Origin: PALSA-612 sp963742925
Lineage (GTDB): Bacteria > Actinomycetota > Thermoleophilia > Gaiellales > Gaiellaceae
DNA length: 64,000 nt
Assembly: GCA_963742925.1 (NCBI GenBank)
Contig: CAVUNV010000008.1
Span: forward strand, 124,001-188,000
Direction of reading: 5' to 3'
The position numbers and the translations under genes are program-made. The notes under the pieces are model-generated. The model had not been told where the DNA came from. It saw only the letters and a list, made by a program, of their open reading frames with translations, and made no database searches. Of this stretch, positions 33,559 through 44,438 are shown one piece after another (the first letter of the stretch is position 1; every line of letters starts with the position of its first letter).

Positions 33559-34002
33559 CTAGGCCAGCTTCTCGCGGACGAGCTGGCTCACCGCCGACCC
33601 GTCGGCGCGGCCGGCGATCTGCGGCATCACGTCCGCCATCACGCGCCCGAGGTCGCGGAGGCTCGTAGCGCCGTTCTCGGCGATCGCGTCGTCGACGATC
33701 AGCTCGAGCTCGTCCTCGGACAGCGGCTCGGGCATGAAGTCCTCGAGCACATCGAGCTCGTCCTCTTCCTTCTCGGCCTGCTCTTCACGGCCGGCGGCAC
33801 GGTAGGCCTCGATCGCCTCGAGCCGGCGCTTCCGCTCGCGCTGGAGCACCTGCAGCTCCTCGTCGTCGTGCAGCGGCCGCTGGATCTCCTTCTCGGCCGC
33901 CCGCAACGCATTCAGGATCAGCCGCAGCGCGTCGCGGCGCTCGGAGTCGCGCTCCTTCATCGCCTCCTTGAGCTCCACCTCGATCCGTGCGATCAACGTC
34001 AT
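33559..34002 (-). CDS. GatB/YqeY domain protein
   Basis: 147-aa helical protein of the GatB/YqeY family, homologous to the tail domain of amidotransferase subunit GatB. Features: E-L-K-E-A-M-K-E-R-D-S-E-R-R-D-A-L-R near the start, F-M-P-E-P-L-S-E-D-E-L and D-L-G-R-V-M-A-D-V at the end. Probably binds tRNA or assists ribosome function; the role is not defined. It lies between the HIT gene and phoH in the conserved block. Confidence 0.92.
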   Translation of the reverse strand: MTLIARIEVELKEAMKERDSERRDALRLILNALRAAEKEIQRPLHDDEELQVLQRERKRRLEAIEAYRAAGREEQAEKEEDELDVLEDFMPEPLSEDELELIVDDAIAENGATSLRDLGRVMADVMPQIAGRADGSAVSQLVREKLA

Positions 34003-34039
34003 GCGCGCCCCTCGCAGGCATGGGCCGAGCCCGGATCTC

Positions 34040-34383
34040 TCATGCCGGCAGCCCCCGGAACGCCCCGCCGAGCACGTGCCAGTGCAGGTGGAAGACCGTC
34101 TGCCCGGCCCCGGCGCCGACGAACACCATCAGCCTGTACTCGTCCAGTCCGGCCGCCTTCGCCGTCTCGGCAACGAAATCGAGCATCCGCTTCGCCTCCT
34201 CCTCACCCATCACTGAGACGTCACGGAAGGTTTCCAGATGGTGCGAGGGGATGACGAGCAGGTGCACGTCGGCCTTCGGGTTGATGTCCTCGATCGCGAT
34301 GAAGCCGTCGGTGCGGTTGACGACGGTCGCCGGCAGCTCGCCGCGCACGATCTTGCAGAAGATGCAGTCCGGGTTCGAGGCAT
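34040..34383 (-). CDS. HIT-family (HINT-like) protein, start disturbed
   Basis: About 114-aa nucleoside-phosphoramidate hydrolase-like protein. Catalytic triad H-L-H-W-H near the end; N-P-K-A-D-V-H-L-L-V-I-P in the middle. The zinc-binding C-I-F-C-K-I-V expected at the N-terminus is encoded upstream of the first usable in-frame start (GTG 34348). Reading back, the frame gives A-S-N-P-D-C-I-F-C without a start, but an ATG with first base 34383 lies one base out of frame. A missing G (ATGGCC read as ATGCC) would restore M-A-S-N-P-D-C-I-F-C, so a one-base deletion is likely. Confidence 0.8.
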
Positions 34384-34385
34384 GG

Positions 34386-35576
34386 TCAGGCAGCGAGGAT
34401 CCCTTCCTCGGTCACGGCGCCGCCGCGAACGGCCACGAGCTCACCGACCGGCGCATCGACGAGCCAGGGCGAATAGTCGTCGCCGTACCCGAGGCCCGGC
34501 CGGTCGACGAGCACGACGTCCGGCTCGCCGATCTTCGCGTGCCAGCGGCGGAGCGTCTGCTCACGCGAGAGAGCCCGCAGCCGCTCGCTCCGTTCCCTCT
34601 TGACCGCTTTCGGCACCGGGTCGGCCGCGGCCGTCCTCGTGCCCGGGCGCGGCGAGTACGGGAAGACGTGCACCTTCGTGATCCCGGCCTCGGCCACGAC
34701 CGCGAGCGTGTTCCGGAAGGCACGCTCGTCCTCGGCGGGGAAGCCGACGATCACGTCGGTCGTCAGGTTGAACTCGGGGACCAGCGCGACCCGGCGTAGA
34801 TACGTGCCGGCCCGGTAGCGGCGGCTCATCGCGCGCAGCACGGCATCGTCGCCGGACTGCAGAGGCACGTGCAGATGGCGCGAGACGGCCGGAGTCTCGC
34901 GCAGCGCCGCGACGAGCTCCTCGGACAGGTGGTTGACCTCGATCGACGAGAGCCGCAGCCGGGCCAGGCCGGGAGTCGCTCCGACCTCGCGCACGAGTCG
35001 CGCCAGGTCGTAGCCGGCGGCACGATCGCGATAGCACCCGAGATTGATGCCGGTGAGCACGACCTCCTTGTGTCCCTGTGCGAGGCGACGGCGTACCTCG
35101 GCGAGAACCCCCTCGGCCGACCGGCTCCGCGACCCGCCGCGCACCCGCGGGATCACGCAGAACGAGCACGAGAAGCTGCAACCGTCCTGCACCTTCACGA
35201 ACGCGCGGATGCGGTCGAGTCGCGCGTCCGCCTGGACACATCCGATCGCCCCCACGTCCCCGGCGATCGCCTCTTGGGTCTCCTCGCTTCTCCCCGGCAC
35301 GACCGCCACGTTGTCCGGCAGCCCGGCGAAGGCGTCGGCGGAGAGGTTCGCCCCGCAGCCGGTCACATACACGCGACCGTGGGTGCGGGCCAGGCGCGAT
35401 GCCGCCTTCCGCGACTTCGAGACGGCCTCGTGCGTGACGCAGCACGTGTTGACCACCGCGACCTGGGCATCGCCGTCACGCTCCGTGTGCCCGTCGGCGA
35501 GCAGGCGCTCACGCACGGCGTGCGCATCGACGTGTGAGACCTTGCAGCCGAGGAACGTGACGGAGAACGTCGCCAT
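34386..35576 (-). CDS. mtaB: tRNA threonylcarbamoyladenosine methylthiotransferase (MtaB-type)
   Basis: 396-aa radical-SAM enzyme that adds a methylthio group to t6A37 of tRNAs. N-terminal UPF0004 domain with cluster-binding Cys in F-L-G-C-K-V-S, N-T-C-C-V-T and T-G-C-G-A; radical-SAM motif C-S-F-S-C-S-F-C near residue 142; C-terminal TRAM-like region. The V-Q-D-G-C before and V-I-P-R-V-R-G-G-S-R-S after the CxxxCxxC are typical of MtaB rather than MiaB/RimO. ATG start 13 nt after prmA. Confidence 0.88.
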   Translation of the reverse strand: MATFSVTFLGCKVSHVDAHAVRERLLADGHTERDGDAQVAVVNTCCVTHEAVSKSRKAASRLARTHGRVYVTGCGANLSADAFAGLPDNVAVVPGRSEETQEAIAGDVGAIGCVQADARLDRIRAFVKVQDGCSFSCSFCVIPRVRGGSRSRSAEGVLAEVRRRLAQGHKEVVLTGINLGCYRDRAAGYDLARLVREVGATPGLARLRLSSIEVNHLSEELVAALRETPAVSRHLHVPLQSGDDAVLRAMSRRYRAGTYLRRVALVPEFNLTTDVIVGFPAEDERAFRNTLAVVAEAGITKVHVFPYSPRPGTRTAAADPVPKAVKRERSERLRALSREQTLRRWHAKIGEPDVVLVDRPGLGYGDDYSPWLVDAPVGELVAVRGGAVTEEGILAA

Positions 35577-35589
35577 CGCTCGCCGGACC

Positions 35590-36366
35590 TTACTCGCTCT
35601 CCGCCTCCCAGAGGTCGGCCGCCCAACCCTCGTCGTCGAGCCTGCGAAGGCGCCGGTAGCCGCCCAGCTCGAGCCGATCCGAGACGAGGTACCCGGACGT
35701 GACGAGGCGGTCGCAGTCGAGCCGCGGCACGAGCTCCGAGACGGCACCGAGAGCGATGTTGGCGACCGCGGTCTGCGCAGCCGGGAGCGGTTCGAGAATC
35801 GCGTCGCGGAGCAAGGTCTCGATCTCGACGCCGTTCGCGGCAGCGTTCTCGATCGTCGCCTCGATTGCGAGCGGGTCGACGTCGACCGCGACGACCGGAG
35901 CGAAGCCGAGTCGGGCCGCGGCGATTCCGAGGACTCCGGAGCCGCAGCCGACGTCGAGGAGCCCGCTTCGCGGCAGGCCGAGCAACAGCTCGAGACAGAG
36001 CCGCGTGGTCGCGTGCGCACCGGTACCGAACGCCTGGCCCGGTTCGATGACGATCGCCGTCGTATTCCGCGGCGGCTCCTCCCACGGGGGCCCGATCCAC
36101 AGCGGCCCGACCCTCACCGGCTTGTGGAAGCTCCGCCAGCGCTCCTCCCATCCGGACTCGACGTCCTGCGACTGCACGCCGCCGAAGGCGTGCCAGAGCC
36201 GCTCCTCGCCGGACGCGTCCGTGTAGGCGGCGAGCTCGACGTCGTCGCCTGCCTCCAACTCCTCGAAACCCTGGGGGAAGATCTCGATCATCGTCGCGCG
36301 CGCTTCCTCGGCGCGACGGCGCGGAACCGTGACCGACACGCGCCGCAGCGGGCGCTCCCCGGCCAC
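35590..36366 (-). CDS. prmA: Ribosomal protein L11 methyltransferase
   Basis: 258-aa SAM-dependent enzyme that methylates ribosomal protein L11. N-terminal substrate-recognition domain (F-P-Q-G-F-E-E), then the SAM core with P-G-Q-A-F-G-T-G-A-H-A-T-T-R-L-C, motif I L-L-D-V-G-C-G-S-G-V-L and V-A-V-D-V-D-P-L-A. The usual N-x-x post-motif appears as V-A-N-I. GTG start (first base 36366), 2 nt after the dnaJ stop. Constant dnaJ-prmA adjacency supports the call. Confidence 0.92.
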   Translation of the reverse strand: MAGERPLRRVSVTVPRRRAEEARATMIEIFPQGFEELEAGDDVELAAYTDASGEERLWHAFGGVQSQDVESGWEERWRSFHKPVRVGPLWIGPPWEEPPRNTTAIVIEPGQAFGTGAHATTRLCLELLLGLPRSGLLDVGCGSGVLGIAAARLGFAPVVAVDVDPLAIEATIENAAANGVEIETLLRDAILEPLPAAQTAVANIALGAVSELVPRLDCDRLVTSGYLVSDRLELGGYRRLRRLDDEGWAADLWEAESE

Positions 36367-36368
36367 GC

Positions 36369-37481
36369 TCAGTGGAAGGCGCTCTTCAGCCGCCGGAAGA
36401 AGCCGTCCTCGGAAGCGTAGGTCTGCTCGTCCGCTGTGCCGGCGAAGTCCTCGAGGAGCTTCTGCTGCTCGGCGCTCAGACGCCGGGGCACGGCGACGTT
36501 GACGAGGACGCGGTGGTCGCCACGTCCCGATCCTTGGAGGACGGGCATGCCGCGTCGGCGGAGCACGCGCACCTCGCCGGGCTGCGTTCCCGGCTCGAAC
36601 TCGAGCTCGAGATCTCCGTCGAGCGTCGGGATCGTGATCCGGGCGCCGAGCGCCGCCTCGGTCATCGTCAGGTCGACCTGCGAGAAGATGTCGTTGCCCT
36701 CTCGCGCGAAGCGCGGATCGTGCTTCACGTGGACGAGGACATACACGTCCCCCGCGTCGCCACCCGGCAGGCCGACGTGGCCTTCTCCCGAGATGCGAAT
36801 GCGCTGGCCGTCGTGGATCCCCGGAGGGATCGAGACGTCGAGCCGGCGCTCGTCGAGCACGCGGCCGTCGCCGCGGCAGGTCTTGCACGGCGACTCGATC
36901 ACCCGGCCGGAGCCGTTGCAGCGTGGGCAGGCCTGTGTCCGGACGAACTCGCCGAAGATCGTCCGCGACACCTGTTGCATCCGGCCGCTCCCGCCGCAGG
37001 CGGTGCACTGGACAGGGCTGGTTCCCGGCTCGGCGCCGCTTCCCTGGCAGTCGTTGCAGGGCACCGCGACCTCGAAGGGAACCTCCTGCGTGACGCCGTG
37101 GGCGGCCTCGACCAGCTCGATCGCGATCTCCGCACCGACGTCCGCCCCACGCCTGCCGCGTCTCGACCCGACTCCGAAGAGGTCGTCCCCGAAGAACGCC
37201 GAGAACAGGTCGGTCAGGTTGCCGAGATCGAACGACGGCGTGAAGCCGCCGCTCCGGAGCCCCTCGTGCCCGAACCGATCGTAGACCTCGCGGCGCTCCG
37301 AGTTCGACAGCACCTCGTAGGCCTCGACGACCTCCTTGAACCGCTCCTCCGCGTCGGGGGAGTCCGAGACATCCGGGTGCAGCTCGCGCGCGAGGGCCCG
37401 GAACGCCTTCTTGATCTCCTCGTCGGAGGAGCCGCGGGCGATCCCGAGCACCTCGTAGTAGTCGCGTCGTGTGGTCGCCAC
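36369..37481 (-). CDS. dnaJ: Chaperone DnaJ
   Basis: 370-aa type I Hsp40 co-chaperone: J domain with D-Y-Y-E-V-L-G and H-P-D (L-H-P-D-V-S), a short Gly/Phe region (F-G-H-E-G-L-R-S-G-G-F), a zinc centre with four C-x-x-C-x-G-x-G-type repeats (C-N-D-C-Q-G-S-G, C-T-A-C-G-G-S-G, C-P-R-C-N-G-S-G, C-K-T-C-R-G-D-G), and C-terminal substrate domains. It stimulates DnaK; dnaK is not in the window. It is in the hrcA-dnaJ arrangement, 40 nt after hrcA. Confidence 0.96.
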   Translation of the reverse strand: MATTRRDYYEVLGIARGSSDEEIKKAFRALARELHPDVSDSPDAEERFKEVVEAYEVLSNSERREVYDRFGHEGLRSGGFTPSFDLGNLTDLFSAFFGDDLFGVGSRRGRRGADVGAEIAIELVEAAHGVTQEVPFEVAVPCNDCQGSGAEPGTSPVQCTACGGSGRMQQVSRTIFGEFVRTQACPRCNGSGRVIESPCKTCRGDGRVLDERRLDVSIPPGIHDGQRIRISGEGHVGLPGGDAGDVYVLVHVKHDPRFAREGNDIFSQVDLTMTEAALGARITIPTLDGDLELEFEPGTQPGEVRVLRRRGMPVLQGSGRGDHRVLVNVAVPRRLSAEQQKLLEDFAGTADEQTYASEDGFFRRLKSAFH

Positions 37482-37521
37482 GGCCCCTAGCGTAGCCCGG
37501 CCCCAGGCCGGGGCCCGTCGG

Positions 37522-38568
37522 CTAGTTCTCGCCGAAGAGCTCTTCGGAGAACCGGCTCAACTCGGAAGCGGCGGCGCGAACCGAGCGGATCGCCTTGTCG
37601 TAGTCCATGCGCACGGGGCCGACAAGCGAGACGGACCCGAGCGTACGGTTCGAGACACCGTAGGCAGCGCCGACGAGCGCCAGCTCGTGGAGCGCCGGAT
37701 TGTTGATCTCTCCGCCGACGCGGACGAAGGGCCGGTGCGGGTCGAGCCCCTCGGCGAGCAGGTCGAGCAGGGCGCGCCGCCGCTCGAGCAGCTCGAGCAG
37801 GCCGCGGTAGGCCGAGACTTCGTCGGCGCGGACGTCGTCGAGCAGTCCGGCGGCACCACCCACGTAGAGGCGCTGCTCGTCGACGGCGACGAGCTCGGTG
37901 AACGCGGGCCGAAGCCGCTCGACGAACTCCCGCTCCATCGTGGTCAGACCCGGATCGTCGAGGCGCCGGCGGAGTAGCTGCGTCCCGAGCTGCACGCCCA
38001 CGAGCTGCTCGTTCAGGTATTGCCGTGCCCAGTTGGCGAGACCCGGATCGACCGGGTCGTCGAAGCGCGCCACCCGTTTCGTGACTGCACCCGCCGACGT
38101 GATCACGACGACCACGACGACCTCGGGTTGGAGCAGAAGCACCTCGACGTGCCGCACGGTCTCAGCCTGGAGCGGCGGCGCCGACACGAGCGCGAGGAGC
38201 CGCGTCGCCTGGGACAGCATCTCGGTGGTGGCCTGAAGCGCCGCCTCGACCTCTCTCCGAGCCTCGGAGAGATCGAGCTGGAACGCCGCCGGCTGGGGCT
38301 CGAGCCTGTCGAGCAGATTGCGTGCGTAGTAGCGATACCCGCTGTCGGTCGGGACACGACCCGCCGACGTGTGCGGGTGCGTGAGTAGTCCGATCTGCTC
38401 GAGCTCGGCGAGCTCATTTCTGACCGTCGAGGACGACACATGCATGCCGGACCGCTCCACGAGGTTCTTCGAGCCCACCGGCTGGCCCGTCGCCACGTAC
38501 TCCTCGACGACCCGGATGATGATCTCCTGCTGGCGCTCGGTCAGCTCTACCTGCATGTATGCAGGCAT
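37522..38568 (-). CDS. hrcA: Heat-inducible transcription repressor HrcA
   Basis: 348-aa repressor that binds CIRCE operators of groE/dnaK operons. N-terminal winged helix: E-Y-V-A-T-G-Q-P-V-G-S-K-N-L, V-S-S-S-T-V-R-N-E-L-A-E-L-E, H-P-H-T-S-A-G-R-V-P-T-D-S-G-Y-R; C-terminal GAF-like dimer domain. ATG at 38568 used; a second ATG 12 nt downstream is equally good. No CIRCE inverted repeat was found near this operon, so it may be regulated elsewhere or the site lies outside the window. Confidence 0.95.
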   Translation of the reverse strand: MPAYMQVELTERQQEIIIRVVEEYVATGQPVGSKNLVERSGMHVSSSTVRNELAELEQIGLLTHPHTSAGRVPTDSGYRYYARNLLDRLEPQPAAFQLDLSEARREVEAALQATTEMLSQATRLLALVSAPPLQAETVRHVEVLLLQPEVVVVVVITSAGAVTKRVARFDDPVDPGLANWARQYLNEQLVGVQLGTQLLRRRLDDPGLTTMEREFVERLRPAFTELVAVDEQRLYVGGAAGLLDDVRADEVSAYRGLLELLERRRALLDLLAEGLDPHRPFVRVGGEINNPALHELALVGAAYGVSNRTLGSVSLVGPVRMDYDKAIRSVRAAASELSRFSEELFGEN

Positions 38569-38569
38569 T

Positions 38570-39684
38570 TTACGCCAGCAGCTCGGCGGTCACGCCGCCG
38601 CCGAGGAAACGTCCGCGTTTGGTCAGCACGAGCTTCTCGCGACCCTCGCGAGAGGCTAGGCCGAGCGCTTCCAGGCGCTCGAGCGCTGCCCCGTCGACCG
38701 CGTCTTCGAGCCCGGCGAGCGAGAGCGGCTCGTCCAGCCTCAGCCCCAGCATGACCCGCTCGCGCTGCTTGACCCCGGTGTCGAGCGGCTCCGTCTCGCG
38801 CAGCGGCCTCCGGCCGGCCTCGAGCGCTTCGAGGTAGGCGGGTAGCCGCGGCGCGTTGCGCCACCGGATCGAGCCGACGGTGGACACGGCGCCGATGCCC
38901 AGCCCCAGGTAGTCGCGGCCGAGCCAGTAGGCGAGGTTGTGGCGCGAACGGAGGTCCGGGCCGCCGTCGAGCTCGGGACGCCGGCAGAAGTTCGCGGTCT
39001 CGTACCAGCGATAGCCGGCTGCCGTCAGCGTCTCGACGACCTGCTCGAAATAGCCCTCCAGCTCCTCGCTCTGGCGGGCGAGCTCATCCCCGAAGGTATG
39101 TGCGAAGCGCGTCCCGGGCTTGGCCTCGAGCTCGTAGCAGGACAGGTGCTCCGGGCCGAGGGCGAGCGCCTCGTCCAGGTCGCGCCGGAGATCGGAGGCG
39201 CTCTGGCCGGGGATCCCGTAGATGAGATCGAGGGAAATGTTGTCAATACTGGCATCACGGAGAGTATGCACCGCGCGGCGGACGTCGTCGGGAGTCGCGC
39301 CGCGCTCCAGCACCGAGAGCAGGCGGGTGTGGAAGCTCTGCGCGCCCATCGACACGCGATCGACACTGTTTCGCGACAGAAGCTGCGCGAGCGCCGGCGT
39401 CACGGTCTCCGGATTCGCCTCGATCGTCAGCTCCCGCGCGGGCGGCAGCGAGGCGAGCAAGTGCTCGAGGGCGCTCGGGTCGGTGAAGGTCGGTGTTCCG
39501 CCGCCGAGGTAGACCGTCTCGAGCGGCTCGGCGAGCAGGTCGCGCTCGATCTCGAGCTCGCGGAGAAGCGCGCTGACGTACCGCTCGTGCGAGCCCTGCC
39601 GTCCGACCACCGTCACGAAGTCGCAGTAGCCGCATCGGTGCGCACAGAAGGGCAGGTGGACGTAGAGATGCCGGACGCCGCTCG

Positions 39685-39688
<4 letters not shown>
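38570..39688 (-). CDS. hemW: Haem chaperone HemW (radical SAM)
   Basis: 372-aa HemN-like radical-SAM protein. Start H-L-Y-V-H-L-P-F-C-A-H-R-C-G-Y-C gives the CxxxCxxC cluster plus the fourth Cys-like context; Y-L-G-G-G-T-P-T; S-M-G-A-Q-S-F; Y-E-L-E-A-K-P-G-T. Short C-terminus without true HemN features, so HemW (haem transfer to respiratory enzymes) is preferred over coproporphyrinogen dehydrogenase. ATG overlaps the lepA stop (ATGA), and the stop is 1 nt before hrcA: tight operon. Confidence 0.92.
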
Positions 39689-41466
<1,778 letters not shown>

Positions 41467-41480
41467 GGGCCTGCTCGACG

Positions 41481-43118
41481 TTACCGGTCGTGCCTGGTCA
41501 ACGAGAGCAGCGGCCGGAGCTCGCGCACGCCCAGCAGCAGGCTGGCGGCCACGTAGGCGGCAAGGCCCGCGACGAGCGCGACGAGCAGCGAGATGATCTG
41601 GGCTCCCGTCGAGCTGCCGAGCACCGCGTGGACGGCGGCCCAGGTCTCGTGGGCCACCACGGCCAGTGCCCCGGAGGCCACCAGGGCCAGGAACGCCGCA
41701 TGGACGGTTGTCCTCACCCCGATGTGACCGATCTTCCGCCGCAGCAGATACATCAGCGCGGCCGTGCCGGCGATGTTGACGAGCGACGTCGAGAGCGGGA
41801 TGCCCCAGATACCGAAGGTGTAGAACGCGGCGTCGAGGACGGCGTTCAGAGCCAGGTTGCCGAGCGCCACGGCGGTCGGCACCCAGGGCGATTGCAGGCT
41901 GAAGAAGGAGCGATTCAGCATCAGCATCGCGCCGTTGAACGTCAGGCCGAGCGAGAAGGCCGCTAGAGCCTGGGCCACGACCACGGTCTGGCCGGCCGTG
42001 AACTGTCCGTGCTGGTAGACGAGGCGGACGATCGGGGTCGCCAGCACCGCGACTACCACGCTCGCAGGGATGAGCAGGAAAGCGATCTGCCGCAACCCGG
42101 CGGCGGACATCCGGCGAAAGCCGTCCATGTCTCCCCGTGCGGCGAGCCGCGACATCGACGGGAACAGGACGGTGGCGACGGCGACCGAGAAGATCCCCTG
42201 CGGGAGCATGTAGAGGCGAAAGGCGAGGTCGATCGACCGCGGTGCCAGCCCCGGGTTGATCAGGCGCGAAGCGAACAGCGTGTCGACGAGCGCGTTGAAG
42301 TTGATCAGCCCGAGCCCGAGCGTGACCGGGATCATCAGGACGAACACCTGCTTCACCGCGGGGTCGCGCCAGTCGAGTGCCACGCGGAGGCGGCCGTCGA
42401 GCCCTCGCAGCCACGGGACCGGCAGCAGCACCTGGATGATCGTGCCGACCAGGATCGACGCGGCGTAGATGTAGAGCTTGCCGTCGATCGAGTGCGCCTG
42501 GGGCACGCCGATCACGAGCCCGGCGATGATCGCGATGTTCCACGCCACCGGCGCCAGCGCGGGGACGGTGAACTCGTCGTAGCTGTTCAGGATCCCGACG
42601 ATCACGCCGCCGACCCCGAGCAGCACGACGATCGGGAACAGCACCCGCGTCAGGACGACGGCGAGCGACTCGTAGCTGAAGGGCAGGCCGAACGGAGCGA
42701 TGATGAGCGGCGCCAGCACCATGCAGAGCGCCGTCAGGCCGCCCAGGCCGAGCAGCATCAGCCAGAAGACGGTCGACGCCACGCGCCAGGCCCGCTTCCG
42801 GTCGCCCTTCTCCAGCAGCTCGGTGAAGACCGGGACGAACGCGGATGAGATCGCCGTGTCGGCGACGAGCGCGCGCATCAGGTTCGGTACCTGAAAGGCG
42901 ACGGTGAAGGCGTTGACCTTCCCCGCGGCGCCGAAGTAGTACGCGGCGACGATCTCGCGGATCAGCCCCAGGATCCGCGACAGGCCGGTTGCGGCGGCGA
43001 AGATCGCGGTCGAGCGGACGAGGCGCTTCCGGTGGGCGCGCGTTCCCTCGCCGCCGGGCGGCGCTCCGCCCCGTGATGCGCTCGATGTCACCACGGACGG
43101 ATCACCGCGAAAGAGCAT
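41481..43118 (-). CDS. murJ: Lipid II flippase MurJ
   Basis: 545-aa membrane protein of the MVF/MurJ family with about 14 hydrophobic helices. The N-terminal segment F-A-A-A-T-G-L-S-R-I-L-G-L-I-R-E and A-F-x-V-A-F-Q-V-P-N-L-M-R are diagnostic; Q-G-I-F-S-V-A-V-A-T-V-L-F-P mid-protein. It flips lipid II for peptidoglycan synthesis. A 30-residue Arg/Gly-rich cytoplasmic head precedes the first helix, so the true start could be slightly later. Divergent from rpsT. Confidence 0.93.
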   Translation of the reverse strand: MLFRGDPSVVTSSASRGGAPPGGEGTRAHRKRLVRSTAIFAAATGLSRILGLIREIVAAYYFGAAGKVNAFTVAFQVPNLMRALVADTAISSAFVPVFTELLEKGDRKRAWRVASTVFWLMLLGLGGLTALCMVLAPLIIAPFGLPFSYESLAVVLTRVLFPIVVLLGVGGVIVGILNSYDEFTVPALAPVAWNIAIIAGLVIGVPQAHSIDGKLYIYAASILVGTIIQVLLPVPWLRGLDGRLRVALDWRDPAVKQVFVLMIPVTLGLGLINFNALVDTLFASRLINPGLAPRSIDLAFRLYMLPQGIFSVAVATVLFPSMSRLAARGDMDGFRRMSAAGLRQIAFLLIPASVVVAVLATPIVRLVYQHGQFTAGQTVVVAQALAAFSLGLTFNGAMLMLNRSFFSLQSPWVPTAVALGNLALNAVLDAAFYTFGIWGIPLSTSLVNIAGTAALMYLLRRKIGHIGVRTTVHAAFLALVASGALAVVAHETWAAVHAVLGSSTGAQIISLLVALVAGLAAYVAASLLLGVRELRPLLSLTRHDR

Positions 43119-43137
43119 AGGGGGAGGGCCGGTTTGC

Positions 43138-43168
43138 TACGATCGTCTCTGCCCGCGCAGCAGCGGGC
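43138..43168 (+). promoter_or_regulatory. rpsT promoter -10 and leader hairpin
   Basis: TACGAT (43138-43143) fits a -10 box. The leader then forms GCCCGC-GCAGCA-GCGGGC (43151-43168) followed by GTTTT, terminator-like, 13 nt before the rpsT ATG. No clear Shine-Dalgarno sequence is seen, so the hairpin may take part in autoregulation by S20. Confidence 0.45.
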
Positions 43169-43181
43169 GTTTTCACGCGTT

Positions 43182-43448
43182 ATGCCCAACATTCGCCAGC
43201 AGAAGAAGCGTGTCCGTAGCGCCGCCCGCGAGCGGCTCGAGAACCTGCGCTACCGCTCGACGGTCAAGACGCTGACCCGCCGCCTGCGCGACGCGGTCGA
43301 GGACGGGGAGGCGGAGAAGATCGCCGCCGAACACGCCGAGCTCGTGCGCTGCATCGACAGGGCGGCGACCCGCGGAGCACTGCACCGCAATACGGCGGCG
43401 CGCAAGAAGGCCCAGGCCGCGCGGCTCGTCTCCGGACCGCAGACCTAG
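43182..43448 (+). CDS. rpsT: 30S ribosomal protein S20 (bS20)
   Basis: 88-aa basic ribosomal protein. Typical start P-N-I-R-Q-Q-K-K-R-V-R and helical body R-Y-R-S-T-V-K-T-L-T-R-R-L; C-terminal H-R-N-T-A-A-R-K-K-A-Q. It binds 16S rRNA in the body of the 30S subunit. Start at the ATG in this position because S20 begins M-P-N. Flanked by murJ (divergent) and holA (convergent), the usual holA-rpsT neighbourhood. Confidence 0.95.
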   Translation: MPNIRQQKKRVRSAARERLENLRYRSTVKTLTRRLRDAVEDGEAEKIAAEHAELVRCIDRAATRGALHRNTAARKKAQAARLVSGPQT

Positions 43449-43460
43449 CGCTGAGCCGAC

Positions 43461-44438
43461 CTAACGCCGGGTCGAGCGCGGGCCGCCGGTTCGCGGCCTC
43501 GTGATCTCGGCGAACGCCCGCTCGAGCTCGAGATCGTCGGGGAGCCTCGAACCTCCTTTGACAGCCAGATCGACCGCGGCCAGCCGCGTGACGGCGGAGT
43601 CCAGCTCGACGTCACTGAACGCGTCGGCCTGTCCGTACGCCTTTCGCACCGGGTACTCCTTCTTGCGGAGCCGCTTCGCGGCCTCGGCGACGGGCACGCC
43701 GTCGAGCGCGAAGGCGCGGCATGCCCGGACGAGCGCGACGTGCTCGGCGACCTGCCAGACGAGACCACTCGCCGTACGATCGCCATTTGTCAGGATCCGT
43801 TCGCACGCGGCCAGGACGCCGGCCGTGTCGCGCCGTGCCCAGGCGTCGGTCAGCGTCCAGGGAGGCGTCTCGGCCCGCGGTGCAACCAGGGCCTCGACGT
43901 CGGCCTCGCGGATCTCGTCGCCGTCCGCCCAGGTGGTCAGCTTCCCCACCTCGGTCGACAGGTCGATGAGGTCATCGCCGACCAGCTCGACCAGCATGCG
44001 GCAGGCCTCAGGCTCGGCCCGCGCTCCGGCGCGCGCGAACTGATCGGCGACCCAGGCGGCCAGATTCCTCTTCGGCGAGTCGTAGATCAGCACGTCGCCG
44101 GCCTTCGCGCAGGCCTTCGCGAGCGCCGAGTCCTTCTTGACCTCCTCGCCGACCAGCGCGAGAACGGTCTCGGGCGTGGGCGACCGTAAGTAGTCGGCGA
44201 TCGGCTTCGCGTCGCCGGCCTTCCAGCGTTCGACTCCGTCGACGACGACGAGCCTCGAGCCACCCCCGAAGAGGCCCAGCGTGTTGCAAGCGACGACGGT
44301 CTCCTCGCCGTTCGTCTCGGCCGCTGAAAGCCGCTCGACCGCGTCCGGATCGAAGTGCGAACGGAGCCGCTCGACCGCCCTCTCGACCTTGGGCCGGTCG
44401 CTGCCGGCGATCAGGTAGACGGACTTCAGCTCCGGCAT
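43461..44438 (-). CDS. holA: DNA polymerase III subunit delta
   Basis: 325-aa clamp-loader subunit. N-terminal V-Y-L-I-A-G-S-D-R-P-K, then R-L-V-V-V-D-G-V-E-R-W, the central W-V-A-D-Q-F region and V-G-D-D-L-I-D-L-S-T-E-V-G-K-L. The C-terminal helical domain includes Y-P-V-R-K-A and L-A-A-V-D-L-A-V-K-G. The start (M-P-E-L-K-S) overlaps the comEC end by 13 nt. comEC-holA-rpsT adjacency supports the call. Confidence 0.9.
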   Translation of the reverse strand: MPELKSVYLIAGSDRPKVERAVERLRSHFDPDAVERLSAAETNGEETVVACNTLGLFGGGSRLVVVDGVERWKAGDAKPIADYLRSPTPETVLALVGEEVKKDSALAKACAKAGDVLIYDSPKRNLAAWVADQFARAGARAEPEACRMLVELVGDDLIDLSTEVGKLTTWADGDEIREADVEALVAPRAETPPWTLTDAWARRDTAGVLAACERILTNGDRTASGLVWQVAEHVALVRACRAFALDGVPVAEAAKRLRKKEYPVRKAYGQADAFSDVELDSAVTRLAAVDLAVKGGSRLPDDLELERAFAEITRPRTGGPRSTRR

